A stretch of 64,000 bases of DNA from Marchantia polymorpha subsp. ruderalis (lineage: Eukaryota > Streptophyta > Marchantiopsida > Marchantiales > Marchantiaceae): positions 9,511,501-9,575,500 of the forward strand of contig AP031355.1 of the NCBI GenBank assembly GCA_037833965.1, written 5' to 3'. Shown here one piece after another: positions 61,645-64,000 of the stretch; within the stretch, counting starts at the first letter, position 1; each line of letters opens with the position of its first letter. A program made the position numbers and the translations under genes. Below the pieces are notes generated by a model. It was given only the letters and a program-made list of their open reading frames with translations, searched no databases and was not told the DNA's origin.

Positions 61645-62591
61645 GGTTCTTTCCCATCAGAAGTGCAGATCAGGAACCCATTTCCTTTGCGTGTTTGTGT
61701 CCTTGAGTTCTGTCACCACGCACGAGGAGTTACAACTTAGCGTTCCGCATTTTGTAGCTGAAGGCCTTCGGCCGAATGTTCAGAGCTAGTACATTGGTTA
61801 GAGACTTGAGTAGTTCGGATCTGCACCTGCGGGTGACTGCCGATGCTCAGAGCCAGTGACTAGTTAGATACTTGAACAGTTTCGCCCCTACACCTTCGAG
61901 TGTTTCTTTCTGATTGTACTCCTTGGGATTTTTCCCCTGAATGCCAAAGTGAAGTTTTGCTACTTCGTGTAAGCCTTGGTTGTAAATTCAGGTTACGCTG
62001 CAGCAGGTGCCTTGAGGGTAACCCCTGTAGTATTTCTGGGAATGACAAGTGCCTGAGAATTTAAACTCTTCAATAGACTGTTGTTGTGTTACTGGAATGT
62101 TTCACAGTGAGTCCTTCAGTGCGGACCTGTGTTCTCTGCGCGTTTTGTGAGTTGAGAGTGTTGTTCACCGCGTATGAGTGACTTCGATCCGAAGTAGGTA
62201 GTCCAAACCGGGTTTCCTACACTAGCAGCAAGCTAGTGGAAGCGTTGTAAAAGCCGGAGTTGGAAGTCACTGCCCGCAGCTTTGCCGAGTGTACTCTTGA
62301 GAGACTTTCCCCCTGAAATCTTGAAGTAGAGGTCCTAACGGATCTCTGGGTTGTGTTTCTGTAGTTTCAGGTGTGTGTGTGTGTGTGTGTGTGTTACGCT
62401 GCACTGTGCGACCTCCGAGTGCGCTCCGAGTGGACACTTGCAGTATTTATGGGAGTGACAGTCGCCTGAGAATTCAAACTCATCAATAGTCTGTTAAACG
62501 TGACACTTTGTACCCTGTGTGTTCCTCTGTCCCTGTGGGTTCGACCTTTCTACCACTATATTGCAGTTTTAGCCTTTAGTGGGTTATTACA

Positions 62592-63530
62592 AGTGTCGAC
62601 CTCGTTCTCCCGCACATACTTCCCGGGATGGTCGATGGACAATGGCGGAAAATGTTCAAGCTCCGCCGCTGTTAAACAATTCCGCTGTCGATAAAAGTTG
62701 ATGAGGAAAGGAGAAAGATGGTTTAGAGTTCCCCCCTTCTCCTCAAACGCGTGCTGTCGCATCACCCTGTGCAGGATGCTCGCCCAGTGAATTGGAGTTC
62801 CCTCGATGACGCACTCCACAAAAGAGACCTGCCACAATGTGATGTAGCAGGCGCGGTGCGGCTGCAGTAATTGCATCAGCGCCGCGGACAAAGTCCGGCG
62901 AAATCGATCCTTGTAATCACGGGTCCTGTACCCATTCTTGGTAGACCTTCCGGTCTTGAACAGCTCCACAAATTGCGCCTCTTCTTGCTTGGTCACCTTG
63001 ATGCTCTCACTGTCGAAAAGGAGATGCCCTGGCATGCCAGCACATCTTCCCAACGCCTGCGCCCAATCTTGGACTGTCCACCGATCAACATGCGGACGCA
63101 ATCCGCGCGAGGGTGGTCCCTGTGGCTCTAGCCACTCGCGCACCATATTCGCACAGATGTAATTCCATCCCCATAGCAAGAAATCGAGCTTTCTTGCTAT
63201 TAAGCGCTCCTCGAAAGCGCGCAGCCCGTTCTGCGGCAGGCGAAGTGGCACCATCCGCAATCTGCTCGGTCTCGTCATTGCGTTCCTGGGGTTCGCTCGC
63301 CCGCTCATTCTACTTCCGCACTGCCCGCGCTTCTTTCTCTCTCGGCAAACTCTAATCGCCCTCAATTCCAAATCACGCGCACTCACTTCTCCCTCAATCA
63401 ACAAGAAATCTCCTGTGCGACGACGTCGAGAATGTTCCGCAGCCAGCAGATGGATGCGCGGAGCGCGCACAAGAGATTGGAATCGCGAATTCAAGAATGG
63501 GACGTTCTCCGCCGCCCGATCGAAGGTCAT
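62592..63530 (-). pseudogene. LTR-U3 ORF of G, N-terminal 313 codons, truncated by E
   Basis: ATG at 63530 (conserved alternative ATG at 63278) and the complete globular region to NEVDT, all open. The frame then runs into the E LTR end and stops at 62556. Confidence 0.85.
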
Positions 63531-64000
63531 GGTTGGCTCTTGGTCGTGAAGAACGTCTCACTTGATGGCCGCGACGGCTGTACGCTGGAACGGTCTTCGC
63601 TCTCACGCGCGGCTTCACGCTCCGCCGTCGTCGATTAAACTCTCACGCTCGAATTGGCGGATTTGAACTCCGCGAGCGTGTTACCCTGCGGACATGGGGG
63701 CGTAGCGCCGAAGGCGAGTTTTCCGCCTTGCGCGGTACACTTGTTCGTACCGCCCCTCGGCCAATCTCCCTCTGCCTTGATGCGTGTGTCCGCATGTCGG
63801 ACAAAAATTCAACTCCTGCCTGTGCGCAGGCAGGAGCCTCGGCGGATTCTCCGCCGGCGCGGAACTTGAACATCCTCCTGTGCACAGGCGTTCGCCTGTG
63901 CGCAGGCGAATTCCGTCCGCGGCGCTGCGCTGGCGCGGAAGGCGTTGACCGTGGTCAGCCGTCTCCGTCCAGTCTGTCCGTTCCTTGTCTCTCCGTCGGC
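62592..64000 (-). repeat. LTR G fragment (minus), cut by E, runs off right edge
   Basis: Begins at AGTGTCGACCTCG, in the middle of the LTR ORF, directly against the E LTR end, and continues through the ORF start and U3 leader past 64000. The LTR part left of this point (C-terminal ORF, promoter, R-U5) is missing here. Confidence 0.9.

Larger units (their letters stand above)
40738..62591 (+). mobile_element. Element E: nearly complete Ty3/gypsy retrotransposon with U3-ORF LTRs
   Basis: 5' LTR 40738-43326 plus 48586-51399 (split by solo LTR H), PBS 51422-51439, gag-protease 51486-54317, pol 54318-57158, PPT about 57182-57195, 3' LTR 57196-62591. Without H the element is about 16.6 kb, of which about 10.8 kb is LTR. 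gag and pol are undamaged, so it was active recently. The left flank (AAATG) and right flank (AGTGT) do not match; see findings. No chromodomain follows the integrase. tRNA-Asp priming and no chromodomain fit the Athila/Tat side of Ty3/gypsy or the bryophyte/lycophyte lineages; I see no second RNase H as in Tat/Ogre. Confidence 0.93.
57196..62591 (+). repeat. 3' LTR of E, 5396 bp, complete
   Basis: TGTGGTACCCCAC to GGGTTATTACA. U3 leader 57196-58440 with one hairpin module (about 57470-57600) and the 20-bp palindrome TTCGCCTGTGCACAGGCGAA at 57700-57719. The ORF region is 58442-61579, TATA 61616-61623, hairpin 61628-61644, and the R-U5 part runs to 62591 with a GT microsatellite about 62370-62393. 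In the E transcript this U3 ORF is the last gene, downstream of pol. Confidence 0.95.

Noticed and set aside
62592..64000. Right-edge minus LTR as the 3' partner LTR of element E
   Set aside because: It is in the opposite orientation and begins in the middle of the ORF; E already has a complete 3' LTR at 57196-62591.

Overview
The window looks like repeat-rich nuclear DNA of a land plant or close streptophyte relative. The evidence is a class I LOB-domain (LBD) transcription factor gene, a U2 snRNA gene and Ty3/gypsy elements with a tRNA-Asp type primer-binding site. The exact species cannot be read from the sequence; a bryophyte or lycophyte seems likelier than a flowering plant, but that is a guess. 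No bacterial, organellar or CRISPR features are present.

About two thirds of the window is one family of Ty3/gypsy retrotransposons with very large (about 5.4 kb) LTRs. Left part (1-19148, minus strand): element A (gag fragment, PBS, 5' LTR 6951-12347) is inserted in the gag gene of element B (5' LTR 13752-19148). A's gag is itself split by a divergent solo LTR C (1378-6234, TSD GTAGT). Right part (37292-64000): LTR fragment F, then the nearly complete element E (40738-62591), then LTR fragment G. E's 5' LTR is split by solo LTR H (43327-48585, TSD AGCCT). E has an intact gag-protease ORF (51486-54317) and an RT/RNase H/integrase ORF (to 57158) in the same frame, separated by one UAG in a TMV-like readthrough context (UAG CAA UUA).

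The main discovery is inside the LTRs. Each autonomous-type LTR carries a roughly 1035-1046 codon ORF upstream of the TATA box, so it is in U3. The protein has an N-terminal globular region, a long Pro/Arg/His-rich disordered part, an acidic stretch and a C-terminal coiled coil. It is intact in A and H, was intact in the E 5' LTR before H inserted, is open in all that remains of F and G, and is broken in B and in the E 3' LTR. A divergent subfamily (C) keeps a recognisable version. A third LTR (D, 27361-30314) has the same ends and promoter block but no ORF; its U3 holds five copies of a hairpin-bearing module instead.

The central island (19149-37291) is AT-richer. It holds a heavily decayed chromovirus pol (about 20150-22490, minus), an LBD gene (24063-24485, minus) whose last codons lie in a 21-bp perfect inverted repeat, a U2 snRNA gene (26611-26805, minus), solo LTR D, and a diverged second copy of the LBD block (22743-25311 versus 30949-35430) in which the LBD exon is a pseudogene. 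A TIR-bounded element with an exact 4 x 100 bp minisatellite sits in the second copy. Other short tandem duplications are listed individually.
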